From the NCBI RefSeq assembly GCF_003970675.1, contig NZ_CP034563.1, forward strand, positions 811,501 through 875,500: a DNA stretch of 64,000 nucleotides, written 5' to 3'. Under the pieces are notes generated by a model. That model searched no databases, had not been told where the DNA came from, and worked only from the letters and a program-made list of their open reading frames with translations. Positions 54,663 to 63,200 of this stretch are shown in pieces; positions within the stretch are counted from its first letter, which is position 1, and the number at the start of each line of letters is the position of its first letter. The DNA is from Flammeovirga pectinis (GTDB lineage: Bacteria; Bacteroidota; Bacteroidia; Cytophagales; Flammeovirgaceae). Both the position numbers and the translations under genes were made by a program.

Positions 54663-54699
54663 TTCTATTTGACGCTGTCGCTTAACACATAGAACAGTG
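54663..54699 (+). repeat. cassette-boundary hairpin (copy 2)
   Basis: Identical to copy 1 across the arms and core (TGACGCTGTCGCTTAACA) and followed by GAGAGAG. Toxin tip 3 follows directly. The whole segment upstream back to about 54580 resembles that of copy 1. Confidence 0.75.
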
Positions 54700-54918
54700 G
54701 AGAGAGATATTAATAACTTTCGAGGATTGTCTTTAGAACCAATTGTTGGTAAACTTTTTTGAAAAACACACCCATTAAGTATTTCAGAGGAAAAATCACC
54801 TGAAGCTTTTATCTTAAAAATATATGGGGACGGAAAATTAGAGCAAAAAATATCAGGAATAGAATATGTTGATTTATCTGAAGAAGCCGAAAAGGAAGAA
54901 GAAAAAAGAATCAAATAA
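54697..54918 (+). pseudogene. orphan toxin tip 3, interrupted by an in-frame TGA
   Basis: The frame continues from GTG 54697 through a TGA at 54760-54762 to the stop at 54916-54918. The part after the TGA reads PLSISEEKSPEAFILKIYGD then LSEEAEKEEEKRIK. It sits 9 bases upstream of the next gene in the same position as tips 2 and 4. The family is not recognised. With no start codon and an internal stop it is a decayed tip. Confidence 0.6.
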
Positions 54919-54927
54919 TAATTATTT

Positions 54928-55680
54928 ATGAAAGGTAATATTGTATATACAGAATTAAGGGAACAATTAGACTTGAAATTAGGGTCTAAATTAATAAATA
55001 CTGTTCCCGAAGGTATAAGAGACGAATGGTTAAATTATGCTTATAAAAAAAATCCTGTAAATATCTTGAATATTGGTTTTGGGGATAGAGAAGCGTTTGC
55101 CCCATACGATTCTATTTGGGTTCGTCCTCTAGTAACTATTTCTCAAATCGAAACAATTTTAATGAAATCATGCCCAATTTATTTTAATACACATAAATAT
55201 AATGGATATACTTTAACACAAAATAGAGAAACTTATGTTTGGTCAAGTAATGCCAATCTTCACCCCTTTACCCCAGAGGAAATCGCATCAAATCCTGAAA
55301 AATTTGATTACCTCACCCCCGAACAAGGTTTTAAAAAAGGAGACCTTATTCCTTTTGTAAATGAGTTAATACCTAAAATAGAAGAGAAGATTTATCCTTA
55401 TTTTGAGGAGTTTAAAACGATTGAAGATGTTTATACAAAGATTTTCCCAACAATTGAAACCTCACAATATAATGGCTTACCACTTTATCAAAGAGCATTT
55501 GCAGGTTTTCAGTTTGAAAAAGCGTTAATTGTATTAAAAGAAATGCAAGACCTAAATTTTAAAGAATACTATGAGTGGTACAAAAAGACTATACCTCTAG
55601 GGATAAAGCAGCAACCAATAATTTGGCAAAAGCACCATGAGATTTTCCCCGAATTCGAAGCCAATTATCTTTTAAAATAA
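54928..55680 (+). CDS. candidate immunity protein of cassette 3, unrecognised
   Basis: 250 residues, cytoplasmic, aromatic-rich (ETYVWSSNANLHPFTPEE, EFKTIEDVYTKIFP). Not similar to Imm49 copies A and B or to the first immunity gene. Position directly behind a decayed tip and intact frame fit an orphan immunity gene kept for protection against related toxins. The IS21 element begins 28 bases after its stop. Confidence 0.55.
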   Translation: MKGNIVYTELREQLDLKLGSKLINTVPEGIRDEWLNYAYKKNPVNILNIGFGDREAFAPYDSIWVRPLVTISQIETILMKSCPIYFNTHKYNGYTLTQNRETYVWSSNANLHPFTPEEIASNPEKFDYLTPEQGFKKGDLIPFVNELIPKIEEKIYPYFEEFKTIEDVYTKIFPTIETSQYNGLPLYQRAFAGFQFEKALIVLKEMQDLNFKEYYEWYKKTIPLGIKQQPIIWQKHHEIFPEFEANYLLK

Positions 55681-55769
55681 AAGGGAAGCATAATGTGTAT
55701 ATATTAATCGAAAACTACACCACTTATTACTTCAAAAGTGCAGCACTTTCAAACCAAAAATAATGGCTT

Positions 55770-56537
55770 TTATTCAGTATTTGCAAGTAAATTTTCTTTT
55801 GTTTTTTTCATTCTGTAGGATTCTCCATTCATGTTGATATAAATTGATTGGTGATTTAACCTGTCTACCATTGCAGCCGTTAATACTTTATCATGAAAAA
55901 TTTCAGTCCATCTATCGAAGCCTAAATTTGTAGTAATGATGGTTGATTTATTATCTGTTCTGATAGAAAGTAATGAAAATAACATTTCTGCCGAAGCCTT
56001 ATCGAAGGAGATATATCCAAATTCATCACAGATGACAAGGTCATATTTTTCGAATCTATTTTCAAAAACTGTTTGACTTCTACTTTCTTTAGCTTCTCTG
56101 AGCTGAGTGACTAATCTTGGCACAGAAGTGAAAAGAACAGAGTAGCCTTCCATGCATGCTTTTACGCCTAACCCTATTGCCATATGCGTCTTTCCAGTAC
56201 CAGGATTACCCGCTAAAATTACATTCTGCTTTTCTTCTAAAAAAGAAAGTTCATTTAACAAGGGTAATTTGGCTTGAGCATCTTGGGGTAAGTCATTTAG
56301 CACAAGATCATGGAGGTATTTCATGGAAGGAAAATGAGCTCTTTTGAGTCGTTCCTTATGTCTTCTTTCAATTCGATGATGATACTCTAACTCTAACAGC
56401 TCTAATAAAAAATCTTCGTATGTTTTATTTTCAATAATAGCTTGCTTCGCTATTTTCGAAAACTCTTTATTGATAATAGACAACCGTAAATCTTTAGTCA
56501 GTAATGCGATACGGTCTTTGTGATGTATTGATTTCAT
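55770..56537 (-). CDS. istB: IS21-type ATP-binding helper IstB
   Basis: 255 residues, the usual size. Walker A GNPGTGKTHMAIGLG and Walker B VICDEFGYISFD are present, with the STIITTNLGFDRWTEIF sensor region typical of IstB. IstB is the AAA+ helper that activates the IstA transposase and directs the target. It starts 9 bases after istA ends. The frame is complete. Confidence 0.95.
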   Translation of the reverse strand: MKSIHHKDRIALLTKDLRLSIINKEFSKIAKQAIIENKTYEDFLLELLELEYHHRIERRHKERLKRAHFPSMKYLHDLVLNDLPQDAQAKLPLLNELSFLEEKQNVILAGNPGTGKTHMAIGLGVKACMEGYSVLFTSVPRLVTQLREAKESRSQTVFENRFEKYDLVICDEFGYISFDKASAEMLFSLLSIRTDNKSTIITTNLGFDRWTEIFHDKVLTAAMVDRLNHQSIYINMNGESYRMKKTKENLLANTE

Positions 56538-56546
56538 CTTTTTATT

Positions 56547-58076
56547 TTAGTTTTGTAATGAAGAAGTATTCATTTGAGAATGTGCTAATAATAGCCGTTC
56601 ACTATACTGTTCTATTTCATCCTCTTTAGAAGTGACAGCAGATGGGGTTTCTGCACTATAAAGCATTTGTAAAAGAGCATAATCGATTTTACTTTGAGGT
56701 GCTTTCTGCTGGTAAAACTCTATTTTCTCTTCCAACTCTTTAATGCTAATCTTCTCTGTACGCATCCATTGGAGTACTTGTATGTATTCCTTTTCATTTC
56801 CTTTAAAAAACTGATGATAAAGTGTTTTAAAACCTGTTTGTACTTGTTGTAATGCACTTGAGTGAGCCAAAGCCCCTGGTTTTTTAGAGAAGGTATTCAA
56901 GTAGTCATAAATATCAATATACCATTGATTTTTAGTGTGATGCCTCATTTTAGTGACAATGATTTGCTCTTTGTCATCTAAAACATGAAATCTTGACGTT
57001 TCTATTTTTAAAGTGACGTACTTTCTTTTTAGCTTTTCGGGAATGGAATAATGATTACTATCCAAATAAACACAATGGTATTTATTGATCGCTAACTTCT
57101 TTAAAATAGCAGTTTGGTAAGCTGTTACAGGAACTGATCGCATATAGTTTAGTTCTTCTTTTAAGAGAACTTCTGCTACTTCTTTTTGTGCTTTAGGGGG
57201 CTTATTATTAAGTAGAATAAGTTGTTGTTCTAAATGGAGATTCGCCTTCTCTAAATCATCAAATTTTGTTGACAGACTAAACGATTTTCTACGGATATAC
57301 TCAACACTACGTTCTACATTTCCTTTTTCATTACCACTATAAGCATTACAAAAGCGATATTGAAACTGATAATAAGCAGATAGTTTCAAGAGCTCATCTG
57401 TGGCAATTTTCTCTTTAGGATTATAGGAATATTTCTTAACAGCAACTCTCATATTATCGTAAACAATTTCTTTCGGAACACCTCCAATATGATAAAGAAA
57501 CAGATTATGACTTTCTAGAAAGCTCTGCATATCCTGACGGTAGAATAAGTAAGCCCAACGGTAATTGCTATACTTATTCGTAAATACAGCCATCTGTAGC
57601 CTTCTTTCCTGCCCACCTAGTTCAAGACGAACTTCACCCCAATCAAACTCAATATTTTCTCCTGCCTGATAAGACTGTTTAAGGTAGATTTTCTGGTGGT
57701 TGGATTGCTCTTGTTTACGAACATAATTACAAACAGTAGTATACCCAATGAGGTGCCCTTTTTGCTGTAAATACTCATAAATGTCATGCTTATTCATGAG
57801 TTGTTTAGAACGCCCTTTCTGTCTATTCTCTTTGTTTCTATTCAAATAATCTGCAATATCTTCAACTACTTCTACTGTTAATCTTTTCTTGGGACGAGAG
57901 GTGATTTCCCGATATTGAGGAGCACTTAATATATTGGTTCCTGATTGTTGAAGAACTTCATGTTCATCAATATATTTTTTGACTGTTCTAAAGTTAAGAC
58001 CCAGCTCACGAGCTAAGCTTCTTTTTGATTTTCCATTGGTGTAGTAACCTACGATTACTGCAGCTTTTTTATTCAT
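56547..58076 (-). CDS. istA: IS21-type transposase IstA
   Basis: 509 residues from the ATG at 58074-58076 (an upstream in-frame GTG at 58085 adds three). N-terminal HTH (SKRSLARELGLNFRTVKKYI), a DDE/rve integrase core (AGENIEFDWGEVRLEL with the first Asp, KEIVYDNMRVAV with the second, SGNEKGNVERSVEYIRR with the third-residue Glu), and a basic C-terminus. Complete and without stops, so probably active. Confidence 0.93.
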   Translation of the reverse strand: MNKKAAVIVGYYTNGKSKRSLARELGLNFRTVKKYIDEHEVLQQSGTNILSAPQYREITSRPKKRLTVEVVEDIADYLNRNKENRQKGRSKQLMNKHDIYEYLQQKGHLIGYTTVCNYVRKQEQSNHQKIYLKQSYQAGENIEFDWGEVRLELGGQERRLQMAVFTNKYSNYRWAYLFYRQDMQSFLESHNLFLYHIGGVPKEIVYDNMRVAVKKYSYNPKEKIATDELLKLSAYYQFQYRFCNAYSGNEKGNVERSVEYIRRKSFSLSTKFDDLEKANLHLEQQLILLNNKPPKAQKEVAEVLLKEELNYMRSVPVTAYQTAILKKLAINKYHCVYLDSNHYSIPEKLKRKYVTLKIETSRFHVLDDKEQIIVTKMRHHTKNQWYIDIYDYLNTFSKKPGALAHSSALQQVQTGFKTLYHQFFKGNEKEYIQVLQWMRTEKISIKELEEKIEFYQQKAPQSKIDYALLQMLYSAETPSAVTSKEDEIEQYSERLLLAHSQMNTSSLQN

Positions 58077-58205
58077 ACTAATCACATTTAAGTATCTACA
58101 AAAAGTAAATACTATTCAAATTTAATTTCGATTAGTGCTGCACTTTTTAAGTAATAGGGTGTTGCAGTTTTGGGTTAATACTTACATAATGTTTATGACC
58201 ATCTT

Positions 58206-58237
58206 CCTAGTCTCCAACTTTTTGGTTAGTGGCTAGG
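58206..58237. terminator. possible terminator hairpin of cassette 3
   Basis: CCTAGTCTCCAAC pairs imperfectly with GTTAGTGGCTAGG around TTTTTG. It sits where copies 1 and 2 of the shared terminator would be, between an immunity gene and an Rpn remnant, but differs in sequence. Confidence 0.45.
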
Positions 58238-58512
58238 GAGGTGTTTTGCACTTCTTCAATGCTTAATCCCGAATACTGAGCAACTTTTTCAATACTAAGT
58301 CCATCAAGAAGCATGGATTTAGCCGTTTCAATAGCCTGTTCTTTTTTCCCTTCTTCCTTGCCCTCTTCCTTTGCCTGATCCAACGTATTAACATAATCCC
58401 TAAAGGTTTTCAACGATTCCTCGTAACTCACTTTATCCGTTTCATTCATTGCAGAATATTCAGAAATTTTAAACAATTTTTTAAAGGTTCTTTCTTGTAA
58501 AAGAGTAGGGGT
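58207..58512 (-). pseudogene. 5'-truncated Rpn-family nuclease gene
   Basis: The C-terminal part (LLQERTFKKLFKISEYSAMN to the end repeats with EEGKEEGKKEQAIE) is about 90 residues and nearly identical to the end of 53723-54553. The N-terminal nuclease core is missing; the upstream region joins directly to the promoter-like TGTTGAATATCAAGGTTTAT. The nuclease motifs are therefore gone. A 6-codon duplication (KEEGKEEG) distinguishes it from the intact copy. Confidence 0.85.
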
Positions 58513-58534
58513 TTCATGTTGAATATCAAGGTTT

Positions 58535-58580
58535 ATTGGTCTCAGAAATGGGTTTAAAACCCTGCACTTTCTGTGCAGAC
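58535..58580. mobile_element. solo IS200-like left end (no transposase)
   Basis: ATTGGTCTCA..AAATGGGTTT then AAAACCCTGCACTTTC and GTGCAGAC match the left end of the IS200-type element at 6461-6506 with about two differences (including CTGCACTTTCTGTGCAG for CTGCACTTTCAGTGCAG). No tnpA follows. It may be a MITE-like end or residue of a past insertion. Confidence 0.7.
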
Positions 58581-58584
58581 CCCC

Positions 58585-58621
58585 CACTGTTCGTAATGTT
58601 AAGCGACAGCGTCATTACGAA
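58585..58621 (-). repeat. cassette-boundary hairpin, inverted copy
   Basis: Reverse complement reads TTCGTAATGACGCTGTCGCT then TAACATTACGAACAGTG, i.e. arms TTCGTAATG and CATTACGAA (perfect stem) around the same core GACGCTGTCGCTTAA and the same CAGTG end. It faces copy 3 (58783-58820) in the opposite direction, so the two bound a 236-base segment. Confidence 0.75.
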
Positions 58622-58753
58622 TTCACCCATTGTGAAAGTTTATAACTTATCACAATATCAAAAACTAAAAACATAGTATGCATTTTATTTCAACATCCTT
58701 TTAATTTTGACTGATCCATCTAACTTTGGAATCAATTTTGAAATACAGAAATC

Positions 58754-58770
58754 GTGAGTTACAAACTCAC
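58754..58770. repeat. small perfect hairpin
   Basis: GTGAGTT-aca-AACTCAC. A 7-bp perfect stem between the inverted and direct boundary hairpins, of REP-like style. Confidence 0.4.
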
Positions 58771-58782
58771 ACAATTTTCTAG

Positions 58783-58820
58783 TTCCGAGTGACGCCTTCG
58801 GCTTAACACCCGGAACAGTG
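58783..58820 (+). repeat. cassette-boundary hairpin (copy 3)
   Basis: TTCCGAG-TGACGCCTTCGGCTTAACA-CCCGGAA then CAGTG. Arms TTCCGAGTG and CACCCGGAA pair with one mismatch, and the core differs from copies 1 and 2 by CTTC in place of TGTC plus one G, keeping a paired inner stem. Different arm bases with retained pairing indicate selection on structure. Toxin tip 4 follows immediately. Confidence 0.75.
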
Positions 58821-58979
58821 GGGGATCAAAATGCTCAAAATTTATCTATTGATTTATTAGACGCTTACAAAGATAAAAAAATAGATTACCTCCTAGTTAA
58901 ACAAGAATTTAATACTAATACAGGAGCTTTAAAACCAACAAAAATATCAAAATTTAAATTAGAATTTAACAAACAATGA
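58821..58979 (+). pseudogene. orphan toxin tip 4, last 52 residues only
   Basis: A 53-codon open frame (with stop) directly after boundary hairpin 3, without its own start. It reads LLDAYKDKKIDYLLVKQEFN then TGALKPTKISKF, homologous to the C-terminal 50 residues of tip 2 (52309-52686). The nuclease core is absent, so it is a tip remnant. The immunity gene begins one base after its stop. Confidence 0.75.
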
Positions 58980-58980
58980 T

Positions 58981-59865
58981 ATGATACATATTAAAAGAAA
59001 TGAGACACATAGATCAAAAAATCTAGATCTTGTATATAAATATATAAATAGAGAAAAGAAAAAACTTAAAGAGCATTTTGCAGAAAATACCTTTATTGAA
59101 GATACAGATAGAATAGGATTATATACTAGAGGTTTTTTAGACAAGGTTTTTGAACTATCAGTCTTAGAAGGCGACAACCACCGAGAAGAACAAATTTATT
59201 TTCTTTCTTTAATTAAACGCTTTGCCAAAGCACACTATATCTTAGCATACCATCCAGAAGAAATGGTAGAGATAAGTTTGGAAAAAGGAAAAACACATCA
59301 AGTAAAAGCACCCAAGGGACTAAAACTTTTAGTGGACTTTAATTCTTGGTTAAGATATTTAAGTATTTTTATTGTACTTAGAGATAGGGAAGGTTTTGAT
59401 TTGATGTTGAAAGCCAAAGAAGAATACTTTAGGCTTTCAAATGCTCATTATGATAAATTAGATCACATCCTTATCCAATTTTTTAAAGCAATAGAAAACC
59501 CTACTGATACCTTGACACTCAAAGCATTTGAAGCGACAGAACCATTTGTAGGGAATTACCTTGATGAAAAATTTGCAGCAGAATTTGTTTTAAACCAATT
59601 TGAACCCCTTTTGTGTGTATACGATGCACTCTTTCGTCAAGATGATGACTTATTTAATAAAGAGTTAGAAAAAGCCTTAAAACTTCATCAAGAGTATTAT
59701 ACAGATGAAAGTGATGATACCGATCATTCAGCTGATGCCTCAAAAGGATGGATCAGTTGGCTTCTTTTAGCTCCCGTTACTATGGCATATGATAGAGGTG
59801 TAAAGATCAATGTCAGTTCGGAATATATTCCTGAGTGGTTATATAAAAAGGAATTTGACATCTAA
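58981..59865 (+). CDS. Imm49-like immunity protein (copy B)
   Basis: 294 residues, cytoplasmic, homologous along its length to 52686-53567 (matching blocks such as EPFVGNYLDEKFAAEFVLN, VYDALFRQDDDLFNKELEKA, WLLLAPVTMAYDRGVKIN, YIPEWLYKKEFDI). It follows the tip-4 remnant after one base. The pair of copies behind homologous tips suggests that tip and immunity move together. The gene is intact, unlike its tip, so it may now serve as an orphan immunity gene. Confidence 0.78.
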   Translation: MIHIKRNETHRSKNLDLVYKYINREKKKLKEHFAENTFIEDTDRIGLYTRGFLDKVFELSVLEGDNHREEQIYFLSLIKRFAKAHYILAYHPEEMVEISLEKGKTHQVKAPKGLKLLVDFNSWLRYLSIFIVLRDREGFDLMLKAKEEYFRLSNAHYDKLDHILIQFFKAIENPTDTLTLKAFEATEPFVGNYLDEKFAAEFVLNQFEPLLCVYDALFRQDDDLFNKELEKALKLHQEYYTDESDDTDHSADASKGWISWLLLAPVTMAYDRGVKINVSSEYIPEWLYKKEFDI

Positions 59866-59898
59866 ATTCTAATCTTTTAACGAGATTAGCCATAACCC

Positions 59899-59935
59899 AA
59901 CAAGCCAACCTACAAAAAATAGGTTGGCTTGTTGC
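59899..59935 (+). terminator. terminator hairpin shared by cassettes (copy 3)
   Basis: CAACAAGCCAACCT pairs with AGGTTGGCTTGTTG, loop ACAAAAAAT. No T-run follows, so termination may be weak, but the stem is nearly identical to copies 1 and 2. After it the array ends; 59936-60147 shows nothing I can assign. Confidence 0.75.
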
Positions 59936-60147
59936 ATATACAATTTATGGAATTTCAACACTCTTAACTTAGACATAATAAAAAACAATACGTTTTTTGT
60001 AGCAATGTACCCTCTTTTTTTCTAGAAAGTTGCCCAACAAATTAATACCTTATCCTTGTTTTACAAAGAGTTATAAGACTCCTAACTTCATTATTTTTTA
60101 AGACCACAATTTTACCATACACGCATTAAAGTTAATAAGATTAAATG

Positions 60148-60200
60148 TTTACAACATGTAAAAATAAAACATCGTTACCTTAAAAAAGAAACATCGTTAC
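60148..60200 (+). promoter_or_regulatory. operator-like repeats upstream of the RND pump
   Basis: TTTACA-aca-TGTAAA (60148-60162) is a perfect inverted repeat, and AAACATCGTTAC occurs twice with a 22-base period (60167-60178 and 60189-60200), ending 9 bases before the start codon. Such repeats are typical of repressor sites; the regulator is not identified. Possible promoter boxes TTG (60030) and TATCCTTG (60051-60058) lie further upstream. Confidence 0.4.
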
Positions 60201-60209
60201 TAAAACATT

Positions 60210-63200
60210 ATGATCTCTAAATTTTTCATCAATCGACCTATCTTCTCTGCTGTTCTGGCAATAATTATTGTCTTGACGGGTAGTATATCGTTATTCAACT
60301 TGCCAATAGCTGAATATCCCAACATTACACCTCCAACAGTAAATGTTACGGCATCTTACCCTGGAGCAAGTGCAGATGTAATTGCCGAAACAGTTGGTGC
60401 TCCAATAGAGCAATCTGTAAACGGTGTAGAAAACATGCTGTATATGAGTTCTACTTCTAACAATGATGGAACGTATAGTTTAACCATTACTTTTGAGGTA
60501 GGAACGGATTTGGATATAGCCACAGTTTTAGTGCAAAATAAAGTAGCACAGGCACTTCCTAAAATTCCAGATATAGTACAAACATTAGGAGTAGTAACAG
60601 ATAAGTCTTCTTCTGGGGTTTCTGTACAAGCGGCTAACTTAGTAATGATTGCTGCAATACAATCCGATGATGCAGTTGTAGATTCTTTGTTCTTAAGTAA
60701 CTATGCAAAAGTTTATATTGCAGACGAGATTAAAAGAATTCCTGGAGTAAGTAATGTGAGTATTTACGGAGTGAATGATTATAGTATCAGAATTTGGATG
60801 GATCCTTCTAAATTAAAAGAGAGAGGATTGGCATCTTCTGACGTTAAGAATTCAATTTTATCACAAAACGTGCAAGTAGCGGCAGGGCAATTAGGACAAA
60901 CCCCTTCTAGTTCAACTCAAAAAAACCAATATGCATTGGTAGTAGCTCCTGGGCGATTAACCGATGTAGATCAATTTAAAAATATTATTATTAAAACCGA
61001 CCAACAAGGGCACACAGTTTATTTAAAAGATGTAGCTTCTGTTGAGTTAGGTACAAAAGATTACAATATGTTTTTCCACTTAAAGGGAAAACAAGCAGCA
61101 GGTATAGCAATTTACCAATTGCCTTCGGCTAATGCATTAGATATTCAAAAACAGGTTAACGAACGTATGTCAATCTTGAGTGAAAAGTTTCCTCAAGGAA
61201 TGTCTTATTCGGTGCCTTTAGATACTACAAAATTTGTGAGAGTATCTATAGACGAAGTGGTAGAAACATTAGCAATAGCCATCTTCTTAGTATTTATAGT
61301 AATGTTTATGTTCTTACAAGATTGGAGAGCAACATTAATACCTGCCATTACAATTCCAGTAGCACTTATTGGTACGTTTACAGTAATGTCTGCCATGGGT
61401 TTTTCTATTAATATGCTAACGCTATTTGGATTGGTTTTAGCCATTGGTATTGTAGTAGATGATGCCATTGTTGTAGTAGAAAATACAAGTAGGCATTTAG
61501 AAGAAGGAAAGGATAGAAAAGAAGCAGCTATTTTAGCAATGCAAGAAGTTACAGGGCCAATTATAGCCACAACTTTAGTATTAATGTCTGTGTTTTTACC
61601 AGCGGCTTCTATGGGAGGTATTACCGGAGAATTATACAAACAATTTGCACTAACAATTGCTGTATCAACGTTGTTTTCTGCTTTTAATGCACTTACACTT
61701 TCACCTGCATTGTGTGCAATGATATTGCAACCAAAAGGAAAAGATAAAAAAGAGTTTTTCTTGTTTAGATGGTTTAATGCAGGCTATAATAAAGTATTTA
61801 ATGGGTATGCAACAGTACTTACTTTTGCAGTCCGAAAATATGGACTTTCATTATTAGTTTTTATAGCAATTTCAGCTTTTGGTATTTTTGATTTTGATCA
61901 ATTGCCTACTTCATTCATACCTCAAGAAGACCAAGGATATGTAATGACTTCTGTTGAACTGCCAAAATCAGCATCTATGAATAGAACAGCTGAAATTAAT
62001 AGACAGCTTGATGAATTATATAGCGATGTACCGGGTGTTAAAACTTGGATGACCGTAGAAGGTTTTTCTATTATGGACGGTACAACAGCTCCAAACAGAG
62101 CAACAATATTTGTAATTTTTGATGATTGGGATGTCCGTCTTAAAAAAGGACAAGATATAGACCATATCATGAACGATTTAGCAGAAAGATATGATTCAGT
62201 ATTAGGTGCTCAAGTACATTCTTTTGTACCTCCAGCAATTAGTGGTTTAGGTAACTCTGGTGGTTTCCAAATGGTAATTCTAGATAAAGGAAATAACGAT
62301 TACAATACACTTCAAAAAGTAGTTGATGAGTTTGTAATCGAAGGAAACGAACAAATATCTTTAAGTGGAGTTGGAACAACATTTAATTCAAAAATACCAC
62401 AACTTAAGGTAGATGTGAAACTAGAAAAAGCACAAATGATGGGTATTTCTTTAAATACTATTTATGATGCTCTTAATGCATTTACGGGTCAGCAATATGT
62501 AGACGATTTTTCTAGATGGAATAGAACGTATCAAGTAAATATAGAATCGAGAGCAGATTATAGAACAAAAGTAGACGATTTATGGAATTTGTATGTAAAG
62601 TCTACTTCGGGTAAAATGATATCAATTGGTTCTTTAGTAGATGTAAGTTACATGGAAGCACCAGAAATTGTATCAAGATATAATTTATACAATGCGGCAT
62701 TTATAAACGGAGATGCAGCCATTGGATACAGTTCTGGTGATGCTTTGACAACAATGACTAAAATGTCAACATCAAAATTAGACAAAAGCATGACGGCATC
62801 TTGGACAGGTTTAGCATACCAACAAATTAAAGCAAACGGGAGTGTAATATTTGTATTCCTATTAGCAGTAATTTTTGTTTACCTAGTATTAGCCGCTCAA
62901 TATGAATCTTGGATTGATCCATTTGGGGTAATATTAGCCGTTCCTTTAGCATTATTTGGAGCTGTAATTTCTATCCAAATGAGAGGTCTAACGAACGATA
63001 TTTATATGCAAATTGGTATTGTATTACTTGTTGCTTTAGCATCTAAAAATGCAATTTTAATTATAGAATTTGCTAGAGATAACATTGCAAAAGGAGAAAA
63101 GTTGTACGAAGCAATTGTAGATGCAGCTAAAGTGAGGTTTAGACCCATTCTTATGACATCATTTGCTTTTATTTTGGGTGTATATCCGTTAGTAATTGCA

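Larger units (their letters stand above)
55709..58174 (-). mobile_element. IS21-family insertion sequence
   Basis: About 2.47 kb with istA and istB. Imperfect inverted ends: left AAAACTACACCACTTATTAC and AAAAGTGCAGCAC, right (reverse complement) AAAACTGCAACACCCTATTA and the same AAAAGTGCAGCAC. TTAAT occurs on both sides (55704-55708 and 58175-58179), a likely 5-bp target duplication. Exact ends uncertain by a few bases. Confidence 0.85.

Noticed and set aside
56156-56347. Plus-strand reading frame inside the IS21 helper gene
   Set aside because: It is the complement of a well-conserved IstB frame with Walker motifs and has no features of its own.
52268-58820. The core GCTTAAC/GTTAAGC resembles an integron attC box
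   Set aside because: It fits the 7-base RYYYAAC pattern, but there is no second paired box in the attC layout, no integrase gene in view, and the cassettes carry tips without starts. A REP-like or other hairpin is more economical.
61205-61639. 144-residue minus-strand frame inside the RND gene
   Set aside because: Shadow of the conserved membrane helices of the AcrB-type protein.
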